From Nageia nagi (taxonomy: Eukaryota > Pinophyta), in assembly GCA_050084985.1 (NCBI GenBank), contig JBITNC010000001.1, positions 69,874,001-69,938,000 on the forward strand: a stretch of 64,000 nt of DNA. Direction: 5' to 3'. The notes under the pieces are model-generated. The model ran no database searches, was not told the DNA's origin, and worked only from the letters and a program-made list of their open reading frames with translations. Below are positions 25,398-37,335 of the stretch, piece by piece (position 1 is the first letter of the stretch; the number at the start of each line of letters is the position of its first letter). The position numbers were made by a program, and so were the translations under genes.

Positions 25398-26129
25398 TTT
25401 TTGGTAAAGTTAAATGATTATATTGCAAAAAAAATGGAAAGAGATTTTTGGTTGACCTTGAAACCATACAAAGAAGTCAAAATTAAGGATTTACAAAGAA
25501 GAAATTACATTGTAAAGAATACAACTAAAGTATTTGATAATTTTGAGTGTGATAAAAAGAGTAATGAGACATGTCAAGGTGTCCAAGACCACACATAACT
25601 ATGTTGAAGGAGGTCATCCTTGATGAGTCAGCTACAGATGTTCTAGAAAAGTAGGGTGAATATGCATGGTATTTCATTTGGCCTTGAGCTCAATAGGTAG
25701 TGTGAAGAAATAATCAAGGCTAGAGTTATAGTTGGTCCAAAACCCATTAACTGTAGTGTGAAGAGTAAACAAAATCTACATTGCTTGATGAGGATTAAGG
25801 CCATGAGTTAGGGTGTGATGCTAGGTCTCCTCATCCTAGTGATCACTATGAGAAGGGGTGTTATGAATAGCAATAGTTTAAGGAGGAATTAACTCCAAAG
25901 CCCTATCGTAAACCAGCTTGATGAAGCCTTAATGGATAAAAGTACCATAATTTTTTACTTTCACCCTCTCAACTAAGCATTTAAGGGAATGAGCTAGGAA
26001 ATAAGAAAATTTTAGCTCTCTCTCCATAAAATGAGTCATGATTTCCATATGAAGGTTGAGAATTATAATAGTTCCTCCTTCTAGTGTGAAGCAATTCACT
26101 ATCACCTCATGGATGTCTTACCACTGCTC

Positions 26130-26545
26130 CTACTACTAGCTTATATCAAACCCAAACCTCAACTTCTTAAATGTTTAGTCTGATTCATGAAATACTCTAC
26201 CTCCCCATGATTCTTTTTCAACTCCATGTTTATTCATCTTCTTGAGGCTAGCAAATTGATAACTTGAGCAATGTTGCCTTCATCAAAGTTATAAATGATA
26301 GACCCAATTATGACTTTATTCTTCTCCCAATGTTGCACCACCTAGTAAGCCATATTTTGGTCATGACCATGCAAATTTTTTGTGAAGGGAGCTATATTGA
26401 ATTCACATAAGGTAGCCCATAACCTCACTTTCATCTTGTACTTGGAATTGCTCACAAGTTTCAACATCATGGCATCCATTATAGGTTCTTTTAACTCATT
26501 ACGAAGTAAATTCCTAGCCACTTTATTCTAATCTAGCATTAGAAG
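26130..26545 (-). pseudogene. Unidentified reading frame downstream of LINE ORF2
   Basis: Past the zf-RVT domain the minus strand has a frame with few stops reading MDAMMLKLVSNSKYKMKVR, LWATLCEFNIAPFTKNLHGH, then HWEKNKVIIGSIIYNFDEGN and IAQVINLLASRR. Only two or three stops interrupt it, and TAG after MAY could be a former CAG. It does not look like the RNase H domain that ends some plant L1 elements. It may be a C-terminal domain of this LINE lineage or a captured piece of another gene. Confidence 0.4.
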
Positions 26546-26828
26546 GGGGGAGGAACTTAAAAGGAGGAAGATAGTGGATTGTACATAAAAACTAATGCTC
26601 ATAAAAGGATATTGGGACTTATCTTCATCATACTTGGATGTGATAATCTGATCCAAATAATCATGCTAGCAAATCAAGTCAGGCCATGTGAGATGATGAT
26701 GACTAACTCCTTACACACTCCTCAAATTATTCTTACATGTTAATTCATTTCATATTACCATGTGTTAACTATGCATCCATAGGATGAATTTCCTTGATAC
26801 CTTGAAGATCAATTCTAATTTGTGGTGA

Positions 26829-29800
26829 CTAGATTTGAAAAATTGATTCAAGACCAATTCTATTGGTCAGATCCTTATCCTTAATGAGTCTTGAAGTTTT
26901 GTGAGTACTATTTTTACTAAAGAAATTGATATTACATTGAAATATAGCTTTTGGTTTATCACTTTCTCCTCTAAAAATCCAAGCATTTATTTCATGCCAT
27001 ATACTCCATATGCAGGTTAGTAGGATAATGTTAAGGTCCATTTATTTTCTCGAGTGGTGAATGAAATGTCATCATTAGAGAAAAGTGGTAGTATTTTTTA
27101 TCATAGCCCAATCCATTCTAATACTCTAAAGCATAATACCTTAGAATTTATTGGAGAAAGACTAATGGATGAAAATATGGTCTTAGTACTCTAAGGCCTA
27201 GTGAAAAAGAAAACACTTATTAGCAAGTTGGAATCCTCTATTGCAAAGGATATCAATAATCAAGATTGCTCCATGAATTGTGGTCCATAGGAAGAATGCC
27301 CTTGGTCTAGACCTTATCCCAAATATTGTTGATAGGAACATTGGTATTTAACCACATAATGACTTTCTTGATGCTAAATTGATCCTTCTTCACAAAACTG
27401 CATTCCAATTTATCATCCAAGTTGATGTCTTGAATCTTAATGGATTGATCTTCTAGTTGGATATTATTTAGTTGAGTATTTAGAGTAGCATTAGTACTAT
27501 CATGAATATTCTAGCTATCTTCCCCCTCTTGGACATGAATGTAGTCATGAGCATTTACTCCCTGGTGTAACATTACCCAATTATCTGAGGCTAAGAAATA
27601 ATGTTAAGAGATGAGAGGGAGGTCTCTAACCCATTTATCTTCCTAAAAATATATATGATTTCTCTTGTTAATAGACCATTTAAATTTGGAATTAGGATAC
27701 CTTTTTTCTATGTTAATCCATTCCAAAAGGTAGATCCATTAGACAAGTTGTAGGTTCAAATGAAGAGATTTGTTCCTTCAAGGTACTTGGCTTTACATAT
27801 GTTTACCCAATTCACATTGTCTTCATTTTGCAACTTCCAAGCCATCTTGGATCTCAAATCTTGGCTTAAATGTTTCATTTTTCTAATCCTAATACCTCCT
27901 CTATTCTTTGATTAGAAAACTTTATCCCAAGTCACAAGCAACTATTTCTAATTTTCAATAGTACCATACCATAAAAAGCTACAATAGATATGATCTATAG
28001 CTTGACAAATTGAAATTGGCATTTTAAACACCATAGCACTGTAGATTGGAACACTTTGGAGGGTTTTTTTGACTAGCTGTAGTTTTCCTACATGATTTAA
28101 AGTAGCCTCTTTCCACCCTTAGAGTTTAGATTTAATTTTGAAAATGATAAAGTCCCAAAAGGTCTTCTTCAAGCACCCCATAAAAAGTGGCATACCAAGA
28201 TATACTGAGGGTAAAGAGCCAACCTTGAAATTGAAGACTTTAGCAATTTTTTCCTATCATTCCAAGGGGATATTAAAGAATAAGAGATGAGATTTTTGGA
28301 AGTTAACCTTCTAATGGGAGCCATGTTCATAAAGTTTTAAGATTTGCAAAAAATTATAGGCTTGTTTAATGTAGTACGATTAATCATGATTGTATCATCA
28401 ACAAATTGATGATGAGAAATGGGCTCATAATTTGGTCCTAGTTTCATGCCTTGAAGTTTTCCTTACTTTTTCTTTTTACTTAGTAATCTTGCTAATCTTC
28501 TACCATTAGGATGAAAAAGTAATGAGAAATGGGGTCACCTTAGTAGAGGCCTCTTTGGGCTATAAAAAAACCTCTAGCTTCACCATTTAATAGGATACAG
28601 TAGGAAGGGGTTGAAATACATAAGTGGACCCAATTACACCATTTCTAACCAAATCCAAATATATAGAACACCTTGCCTAAGAATTTCCAATTGAATCTAT
28701 CATAGGCCTTTTGCATATCAAGTTTTAGAAGCATCCCTACCTCCTTTCTACCATGAAGAGAGTTAATAGTCTCATGCATAGCAATAATACCATTTGTAAT
28801 TTGCTTACCTTTGATAAACCCAACTTGTTTTGGAGATATAAGAAGAGAAAGATATTTCTAGATTCTCTTTGTAAGTATTTTCGTGATAATCTTATAAACA
28901 TAGTTGTATAAGCTTATCATCCTAAAGTTTTTGAATTCATTTGCACCTAGAGTATTTGGAAGAAGGGAAAGAAAAGTGGTGTTCCAAGATTTTGGAAGTT
29001 AAAATCTCCTAAAAAAATCTAAAATTGCATTGGTGATGTCCTTACCAACAATATGTCAGCACTTTTGATAGAATCCTATAGGAAATCCATCTTGCCCAGG
29101 AGATTTATTAGGGGTCATACTAAAGATTGCATTCTTGACTTCTTCTTTAGTAACCAATTTTTCCAAATCATATCTAGCCTATTGATCAAGAATAGTTCAT
29201 ATTTCCTCCAACAACTCATCCATAGCCTATTCATATTCCATTTGATCTAAGGCTAAGAGGTTCTCATGGAAAGTAATAGCCTCCTTTTATATCTCATCCA
29301 TATCTTGAAGAACCATTTGATCATACTTCTTGATTTTAGATATTCTATTGTATCTTCTCCTAGAGATAGTGGTTAGCTTAAAAATTTAGTATTTCCCCTC
29401 CTCCTTCAACAATTCCACCCTTGATTTTTATTTCCAATGGAATTCTTCTTGTGTCATAATATTGTAATGTTCAAAAAGGATTGTCTTCTCTTCTTTATCA
29501 TTCTTAGAGCTTCTTCCTTCTGTCTCAATGTTTTTATTGATTTCTCCTAAATTTTCCTAAAGCATAAGCTTTCTCTCATTGATATTCCAAAAAAGTTCCT
29601 TGTTCCACTTTTTAAGATGAGCTTTCATGCCTTGAAGTTTAGTGAATATGTGGTACATAGCATTTCCTTTGATTTGAATATCCCACCAACCTTGGATATT
29701 GGCAAAGAAATCTTTGTGTTGCATCCACATTAGCTCAAATCTGAATAAACTATTTTTCTTTTTTGAAGAGGACTATGATTAGAACTTGTAGTGTGGAGCA

Positions 29801-30515
29801 AGGATAAAGTTGCTTAATGATAGAAATTTATCTACTATGTAGTAACCATTTCCCTATCAATTTTCCTTTGAATGTGGTTACTGTTTAAGCATTTATTAGA
29901 CTAGGTATAGGAATTACCTTCAAGAGTCATATCGATTAATTGTATTTCATTGACAAAATTTCTAAAATCTTACATGCATAGGGTGGTTTTCTTCATTGCC
30001 TCATTTTTTATCTTGTAATTGGAGGCTAGAGTTAAAGTCCCCAATCACTATGCATTCTTCTTGGTTGAACCATTGCTTGTGGGCCATGATATTTTCCCAA
30101 AAGGTAGCTCTAGCAACTGTATTATTAGGAGCATAAACATTAGTGTATTATTAGGAGCATAAACATTAGTAAGGATAAATTATTTATTATCTCTAATATT
30201 TGTAACATGAATAGAAATAACTCTTCTAGATAAGAGGGGAATTTTGACCATAGACACCTTTTTTGGGTCCCACATGGTTAAGAGACCTCCCAAGCTATAT
30301 TGGTTCCCAATTGAGGGAATGGTAATATACTCAAGTTGCTTAGAGATCTTATTCTTAGCTGCTAAAGTTTTCTTCTCTTTTAATTTAGTTTCTTGAAGGA
30401 CCATAATAGTTAAGTTGTTATCTATTACCAAATTCTTAGCAATAATTTATCTCCCTAATTTGTTGCCACCTCTAATATTCCAAGTGATTATCTTCAATTA
30501 TAACCTATTTGGTTG
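26829..30515 (-). pseudogene. LINE ORF2: endonuclease, reverse transcriptase, zf-RVT
   Basis: Endonuclease starts near 30515 with IITWNIRG. It continues with VLQETKLKEKKTL and GGLLTMWDPKKVS (30180-30431), NVYAPNN near 30160 and IGDFNSSLQLQDKK near 30030. The reverse transcriptase covers about 29000-27800: LISPKQVGFIKGKQITNGII near 28810, LLKLDMQKAYDRFNW near 28710, and the catalytic block FVDDTIM near 28395 (usual form FADD). SVYLGMPLF near 28190 is the following conserved block. Downstream, PIYSAMVFKMPISICQAID leads to WSIWHEINAWIFRGE at 26829-27041, the zf-RVT domain. Frameshifts and stops occur throughout; one frameshift is a 26 bp tandem duplication at 30119-30170. The protein would nick target DNA and prime cDNA synthesis there. 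Confidence 0.9.
30119..30170. repeat. Exact 26 bp tandem duplication
   Basis: TGTATTATTAGGAGCATAAACATTAG occurs twice in succession without mismatch, inside the endonuclease segment that encodes NVYAPN. 26 is not a multiple of three, so it shifts the frame. Perfect identity suggests a recent slippage event. Confidence 0.95.
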
Positions 30516-31329
30516 AGAAAATCCCTTGCTTTGATATAATTTTTTTGCATTTTGTTTTCTATTTTCTTTTCTATTTCTATTTGTATTTGAATATTATTTG
30601 GTCTCCTTCTAGGGGTCCTTTTGCCATAATCTATCTGCTTTCTTACATTCCTATTCTAACACATTAGGGAAGGATCAAAGAGATATTGGTGTCTTGATCC
30701 TTTTCTCTTTTTCTCCTCTTCCAACTATCATCTTCATTCTCTTTTTCCTCTAATTTATATCCTAAATCATTATAGTAATTATTAACTAGGTCAATCAGGG
30801 AACTTGGGACTACCTCATTATCATAAGCCATTTGAGTTACTTATTGATGAGCTTCTTCTTGAGATTCTCCCTAACTATAGTCTTGAGTACTCTCCATTGA
30901 GGACTTGTTTAGTTCTATTAGACTATTTATGTTTATGTTTTTATTGCAAGGATCATTAGAATGTTTAGTTTGGCCTACTTGAGGCTGTTCCTACTGAGTA
31001 ACTTGGATAACATGAGGTTATTCATCTTTAGTATAAACTTGTTCATCTAGTTTATGGGTTTCAGTTACAATAGTTATTTCTTGGTGTAAGGTGGGTTCCT
31101 CTTCAGTCAACAATCTCTAAAGTTTTTCAAATTTGTTCACATTTTCATTTTCAACTTGGTTGTTCGTATCATAGATTGGCACATTATGATTTTGCATTAT
31201 GGGATTAGGTATAGTTTGCATAGGATAATTTAATGGATGCCCATCAATGGAGTTTATTGATATTCCATTCTATGCTTTCCATTATTCTCCTTATTTCTTC
31301 CCCATAACTTTGGAGTTATACTAATTTTG

Positions 31330-32140
31330 ATGGATGTTATTTTTGCAATGGGCTAGTTTTTGTTAACAATATTTCCCCAGGTGTTTAAATTTTTTTATAA
31401 ACTATGCAAGGAATAGGGAGGAGGTCATACAAGATACTTTAAAACCATTCCCATTCTTCATTCTTTAGAATAATTGTACTTGGCAATTACTATGTAACAT
31501 CTAGATTAACACAGAATTATGCATCAATCAATCTTATTCCAAAATTTTTGGGGCTTTCTACACATACTAATTTCCCCATTGTATTAGCTACATATTCCAC
31601 TAAATCATTACTCCAAAAATCTAAAGGGAGATTTGGGAGGGTTACCAAAATGAGTACAATATTAAGTTCTCTTTCTCTAATTTGAAGCCTCTATACCATC
31701 TCTTGAGGACTAGACCACTTTTCCCAAACCACCATTGGCCATATTGGAGCACCCACTAAACATCTTCATCTTGAAAATAGGATAATAAAATAAAGTCACA
31801 AGGAGGTGGTGCTAGATACACACTTCCTTTGACTACCCATTTAGATTTAACCCATTTGCATAGTGAATCTAGGTTTGGATGAAACCTTGTGAATTTCTTG
31901 ACCAAGGAGTTTTTCCTCTTTTCATTGATATTTTTTGAGAATTCTTTAGGGAAAATTATTCTACTCACTCCATCCTCTAGCCTCACTTTTGAATAGTAAG
32001 AGGAATATTAAATTTGAGTCCTAGTTTATTTCCTTGAATATTGGGAGGATAAATATGCTTTGAGGACATAGAGATAACATGTGCAAACTTACCTAAAGGA
32101 AGCTCATTTATAAGACCTAAAACCACTTGCTCACTCTCCC
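31330..32140 (-). pseudogene. LINE ORF1, DUF4283-like nucleic-acid-binding protein
   Basis: Minus-strand reading gives GLINELPLGKFAHVISMSSK near 32120-32060, then the open stretch 31756-31986 with RIIFPKEFSKNINEKRKNSL, KWVVKGSVYLAPPPCDFILL and SYFQDEDV. This is the DUF4283-type domain (trp-rich, ending in F.F...ED) found in plant LINE ORF1. In the next frame come LVTLPNLPLDFW, VEYVANTMGKLV and a degraded knuckle near 31370. The role is to coat LINE RNA. Multiple frameshifts; C-terminal end uncertain. Confidence 0.75.
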
Positions 32141-32186
32141 ATATGCTTGCTCTCCTACTTGCTTGCTCTCTCTTCTGCTTGCTTGT

Positions 32187-32205
32187 TTAAAATGAGTTAT
32201 ATATT
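32187..32205. repeat. Target-site duplication of LINE, right copy
   Basis: Identical 19 bases to 25379-25397. It marks the 5' end of the minus-strand LINE, whose leader is rich in GCAAGC / GAGAG repeats just inside. Confidence 0.93.
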
Positions 32206-32339
32206 AGACTTCTTTTTTTCATTTTTTTAAAATATAATTTTTAACATATATTTTTTTAATAATTTTTTAAAATACAAATTTTCTAATCTTCATAACTAAC
32301 TTAATTAATAAATTTAATAAAATAACTTTAAAATAAAAA

Positions 32340-32620
32340 ATTTAATATAACTTAAAACATCTAAATTTTTAACCCTTATATCCAAAATTTATTTAACCAT
32401 CCCCTACTAACCTAAATTTTTTAACCCCCTTAACATAATTTTTTTCAATTTCTAACCTCTAACCTAAATTCTTAGCCCCTCAATCCCCCCTCCCCCCCTT
32501 AACCTAATTTTTTTAAATCCATTTTACCTACATTTTTAACATCCTTTAACCTAAATTTTTTAACCCCCTATTTAACCAAAAAACTTTAACCCAAATTTTT
32601 ACACGTTAATGATCTTAATG
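32340..32620. repeat. Degenerate AACCTAAATTTTTTAACCCC repeats
   Basis: Irregular units of TTAACC(C)n and CCTAAATTTTTTAACC with poly-C runs (32470-32500). Possibly decayed telomere-like DNA; much more T-rich than the other telomere-like blocks. Confidence 0.6.
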
Positions 32621-32765
32621 ATTTTTGGTTTTTAAATACATTTTAATATTTTTAAATAGATTTTTTAAGATTTGTAGAGATTATCTTTTTTTTAATTATT
32701 GATTTTAATTTAAAAGCTATTATTTATTATATATTTATTAATAGGTTATTTATTTTATTTATTTA

Positions 32766-34140
32766 GATATCATGAGCATCGAAGAGGTTGAGAGGAGGAG
32801 GTACATTAATGAATAAGAGAGAAAATGATCACAAAAAAAAGAGGAAAGAAACAATCAACTAAATTTGAAGTTGAAAAAAAACATTCGTAAGTATTAGTAT
32901 GTATTATTTTATTATCAATTTATTTTCTCTAATGTTACTCATTTCATAAGATAAATAATATTATTTATTTAAGTTTTTATAGATGGTAACACTTAAGAAA
33001 GTGTTGAAATAATTAAGTAAAATATTAATGAAAAAATAAATCGAAAGGATGCAAGGTATTGGGACCTCTCGTACAACTAGTCGCAGCTAATGTATTGGAA
33101 CATCATCACCTTCAACCACTCCATGTGGTAATATTTTTACATGATTTACATTTTTAAAATATTTTAATTATTAATATTCTTTCATTTATTATCCATTTTG
33201 TTTAATAATTAATTAAAAATATGGTAAAGGTGATATGAGTGTTGAAAATGTAGGGTCAGTGAATCAAGACCCCTTACCTTCTTCACATCGATTGGTTGAC
33301 TTGTAGTTGAGATAAGAGTGAAACCAGATGGTGAAGTAATTAGGGATGAAGTGGGTATGTAAAATTAATACATTTATGTTTGAAAATCAATACAAATTTT
33401 CAAATATTTTAGAGGGAAAATTTTTATGCCCATATAAGGAAGAATTCATGCACTTTTTTTGCATAGACCTTAGATGTTGATTGGAAATCTCAAGATGAAA
33501 GGAGTACATTTTTTTATATTATTATTAATAATTTTTTAAAAAAATCTTATTTTCTAAAAAATTCAAAACTAATTTTTATAGTTATGTATTTTGTAGCTAA
33601 AAGAAAATGTATAAGTGCTCTCAGAAGAGATTTTGGAGATGGGTTTGCTTCAAATTTTGTATTAATCAGGGTAGGAAGGATTGTTAATTGGAGGAGAGAT
33701 CATTTTAGGTTCTTGATAAAGGATCTAGCCCCATATGAGCATAATCATTACTATAGAAAGGCTAATTGTGATCCAAAAGTGTAGAAATAATTAATGGCAA
33801 AAATCAATGCATCTGAGGAGCATCATGTAGTGACATAGGAATCCTCACAACAATAAAAAGCTTCATAGGTAGGTGGATTTTTTTTATCATTTTCTATGGG
33901 TATGCATCATATAGGTTCAATAGGAAAGCTAGGGTTGGATGCCAAGTTTATAAGTATATTAATAATGAATTATTTAATATTTATACTTCACATAATTAAA
34001 TATTTATTAATTTTTTTTAAATTTATTTTATAGTTATTCAAATATAACCATCTTCCAACAAAAGATGAAAGCTAATATGGATGCAAAGAAGGTTTTGTAA
34101 AACTTGTTGAAAAGGTGGATGCTGAAATAGTAAGAAAGTA
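32766..34140 (+). pseudogene. Exon-like fragments of an unidentified multi-exon TE-type gene
   Basis: Coding-like blocks separated by AT-rich stretches with intron-like borders. They are MSIEEVERRRYINE at 32770; GIGTSRTTSRSQCIGTSSPS near 33058-33120; and a block near 33290-33355 reading RVKPDGEVIRDEV before a GGTATGT donor. Next come CPYKEEFMHFF near 33430 and the open stretch 33584-33784 with ISALRRDFGDGFASNFVLIR and NWRRDHFRFLIKDLAPYEHN. Last is PTKDES...KLVEKVDAEIV near 34045-34130. Order and style recall accessory genes of plant CACTA elements (Transposase_24-like), but I could not confirm a named domain. A host gene pseudogene is the alternative. Confidence 0.45.
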
Positions 34141-34674
34141 TAAAAACCTTACGTGCTTCAAATTAATTAATTATATTTAATCTTTAAATGTTAATATATG
34201 TTTTACATATTTTACTTAATGTTAAAAATGTTACCTTAGGGGATTTAAGTGTTTGTAGTTTTACAAGGGTTCAAGGTTTAGGGTTTATGGGGTGAGGGTT
34301 CAAGGGCTTACAAGTTTTAGGATATAGGATTTTAAGGATTTAGGGGTTAGTATATATGGTTTTTAAGGTTTAAGGGTTTATGGTTTTAAGAAACATTTTA
34401 AGGATTAAGTTAGTAAAAAATATGTTCCAACTTGGGTTAGACTTAAGTTAATAAAAATTTGAATTAGTTTCTTAATAATATCACTTAGATTAGTAAAAAA
34501 GAATTGAAAAGATAATGAAAATAAATCCTAGAAGGCTATGTTCATCAACCTTTGACCAATGACATTAAATACCATGACAAGAACCAAAATATTAAATTCC
34601 CTCTAAGCTTAATTATTGATCATCCCATGTAGTAACACTATTGAAAAATATATGATCTCATGATTATCATTAAT

Positions 34675-34675
34675 T

Positions 34676-34706
<31 letters not shown>

Positions 34707-34735
34707 ATATATATAAAACATATATATATGTATGT
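34675..34735. repeat. (TA)n / (TATG)n microsatellite
   Basis: Mixed TA runs followed by TATGTATGTATG, at the C-rich start of the first higher-order unit of the telomere-like array. Confidence 0.9.
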
Positions 34736-36713
34736 ATGTATGTACACTAACCCTAACCCTAAAAGGTTACCTCTAACCCTTACCACTAACACTAATCTTA
34801 ACTATAACCCCTAAATCGTAACCATAACCCTAAAAATTTAACTTAGATAAAAAATTTTGGTTAGTAAAAAATTGACTTAGATTAGATTTATTAGGTTTAA
34901 AGGTTTAAGATTTTAAGGGTTTAAGGGTTTAAGAGTTTAGGGTTTAGGGGTTTATAATTTAGGGTGTATTATTTAGAATTTTATGAATATAGGGCATTTA
35001 TGGTTTTAAAATTCAAATTTTAAGGTTCAAGGTTAACCTAAGGATTTAGGGGTAACAAATGTAGGGTTAGTAGTGGTTAGGGTTAGGGTTAATGGTTAGC
35101 AATTAGGGTTAGGGTTAAGGGTAGGATTAGTGGTTAAGGTTGGCATTAGTAGTGGTTAGGGTTAAAGGTTATAGTTAGGGTTAGATGTGGTTATTGGTTA
35201 CTAGTTATGGTTAGTGGTACAAGTTAGTAGTTAGGGTTAAGGTTAGTATTAGTAATGGTTAGGGTTTACAATTTAAGGTGATTTTTACAATTTACAATTT
35301 TAGGATTTTAAAATTCAAATTTTAGGGTCCAAAAGCCAACTTAAGGGTTTTAGGGTTTAAGATATAAGGTATTAAGGGGTTATGAGTAAGGGAATAGGGT
35401 TTTTAGGTTTTGTAGTTAGGGTTAGGGTTATGGGTAGGATTAGTGGTTAGGTTTAGGGTTAGTGTAGTAGTAAGTAGGGTTAGGGTTATGGTTAGTAGTG
35501 GTTAGGGTTAGGTTTATGGTTAGTAGTGGTTAGGGTTATGGTTAGTAGTGGTTAGGGTTAGGGTTAGAGGTTATAATTAGGGTTAGATGTGGTTAGTAGT
35601 TAGGGTTAGGATTAGAGTTAGGGTTAGTGGTTAGAGTTAAGGTTAATGTTAGTAATGGTTAGGGTGTATATTTTAGGATTTTAGGATTTTATGATTCTAG
35701 GGTGTTTAGGGTTTTAACATTCAAATTTTAAGGTTCAAGACTAGCTTAAGGGTTTTAGGGTTTAAGATATAAGGTATTAAGCAAATAAGGATAACAATAT
35801 ATGATTTTTAAGGTTATTAATGGTTAGGGTTAGTGGTTAGGTTAGGGTTAGAGTTAGTAGTGGTTAGGGTTAAGGTTAGTATTAGTAGTGGTTAATTAGG
35901 GTTAGAGTTATGGTTAGGGTTAGAGGTTACAATTAGGGTTAGACATGGTTAGTAATTAGGGTTAGGGTTAATGGTTAGGGTTAGTTGTTAGGGTTAGTAA
36001 TGCTTAGGGTTAGGGTTAGGTTAGTGTTAGTAATTCTTAGGGTTAGGGTTAGTGATTAGTGGTTAGGGTTACGATTAGTAGTTAGGATTAATGGTTAGGA
36101 TTAAGGTTAGCATTCGTAATGGTTAGGGTTAGGGTTAGTAGTAGTTAAGGTTAGGGTTAGGGTTAGATGTGGTTAGTGGTTAGTTGCTATTTCTAGAACT
36201 ACCTTTACTTCACTCATAAAATTACAAATTATAAATTACACATATGCCTTGATTTAAAAATGAGACTCACTCTACATGAGGAATTAGATTACTCTAGTAT
36301 TAACACCAAGTTGTACTCATTTACCACTTATGTGCAAATAAGTATACTCCCTTAAAATGTACTTGGGACTCCCATTACCCACCAAAAGAGAAGGTAATGT
36401 GTAAAATAATTAGTAATTTTAACATTCAAAGTTTATGGTTCAAGGATACATTAAGGGTTTTAGGGTTTGAGATATAAGGTTTTAAGGGTTAAGGGGTTAA
36501 GGTATAGGGTATTTAGGGTTAGTAATGGTTAGGGTTAGGGTTAGTGATTAGGTTTATGGTTAGTAGTGTTTAATGAAAATCAATATTAGAAGATTATGTC
36601 CATAAGCCTTTGACCAATGATATTAATTACCATACCAAGAACCAAAAATAAAATATAAAATTCCCTTTAAGCTTAATTATCATATAATACATTATACATG
36701 ATTCCATATCTAA

Positions 36714-36718
<5 letters not shown>

Positions 36719-36764
<46 letters not shown>
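36719..36764. repeat. (TG)23 microsatellite
   Basis: Uninterrupted TG for 46 bases, at the place in the second higher-order unit where the first unit has (TA)n / TATG. Confidence 0.97.
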
Positions 36765-36765
<1 letters not shown>

Positions 36766-37335
36766 ATGTACACTAACCCTAACCCTAAACACTTACCCCT
36801 AACCCTTACCACTAATACTAACCTTAACCCTAACCCCTAAATTGTAACCATAACCCTAAAATTTTAACTTATATCAAAAATTTTGGTTAGTAAAAAACTA
36901 ACTTAGATTATATTTATTAGGTTTAGGGTTTTAGGGGTTTAAGGTTTAAGAGTTTAGGGTTTAGGGGTTTACAATTTAGGGTGTGTGGTTTAGAATTTTA
37001 TGATTTTAGGGTGTTTAGGGTTTTAACATTCAAAGTTTAGGGTTCAAGGCTAGCTTAAGAGGTATAAGGTATTAAGGATTTAGGAGTAAGGATATAGCAT
37101 TTTTAGGATTAGTAGTGGTTAGAGTTAGGGTTAGTGATTAATAGTTAGGGTTAGGGTTATACTTAAGGGTAGGGTTAGTGCTTAGGATTAAGGTTAGTGT
37201 TAGTATTGGTTAGGGTTAGGGTTAGTATTATTAGTGGTTAGGGTTAGGGTTAGTATTGGTTAGGGTTAGGGTTAGAGGTTACAGTTAGGATTAGACATGC
37301 TTAGTGATAACTAATTAGGGTTAGGTTTAATGGTA

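Larger units (their letters stand above)
25398..32186 (-). mobile_element. Full-length decayed L1-type LINE
   Basis: A 6.8 kb minus-strand insertion with a short poly(A) (poly-T at 25398-25402 on the plus strand) and a perfect 19 bp target duplication on both sides, the hallmark of target-primed reverse transcription. Order on the minus strand: 5' leader, ORF1 with a DUF4283-like RNA-binding domain, ORF2 with apurinic endonuclease, reverse transcriptase and a zf-RVT C-terminal domain, then 1.4 kb of 3' sequence. The LINE copies its own RNA into nuclear DNA. Both ORFs are heavily broken, yet the flanking duplication is intact. Confidence 0.93.
34235..37335. repeat. Large degenerate telomere-like array (TTAGGG / TTTAGGG variants)
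   Basis: About 3.1 kb dominated by GGTTAGGGTTAG, AGTAGTGGTTAGGG and TTTAGGGTTTAGG variants on the plus strand, with short C-rich segments (ACACTAACCCTAACCCTAAA) at 34742-34850 and 36768-36870. Those C-rich segments switch to G-rich repeats within 100 bases. Landmarks repeat at about 2026 bp spacing. A non-telomeric insert lies at 36185-36420. Plant telomeres are usually TTTAGGG; here TTAGGG predominates. Confidence 0.93.

Noticed and set aside
25401-25598. Plus-strand ORF next to the LINE end
   Set aside because: Lies inside the LINE 3' region on the opposite strand and has no domain.
29053-29250. Plus-strand ORF of 65 codons
   Set aside because: Antisense shadow of the LINE reverse transcriptase region.
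36627-36812. Minus-strand ORF with a HTHTHT run
   Set aside because: Direct translation of the (TG)23 microsatellite; no other support.
34235-37335. A functional chromosome end
   Set aside because: Repeats are degenerate, change strand, and are followed by 27 kb of ordinary TE-rich DNA; this is interstitial.
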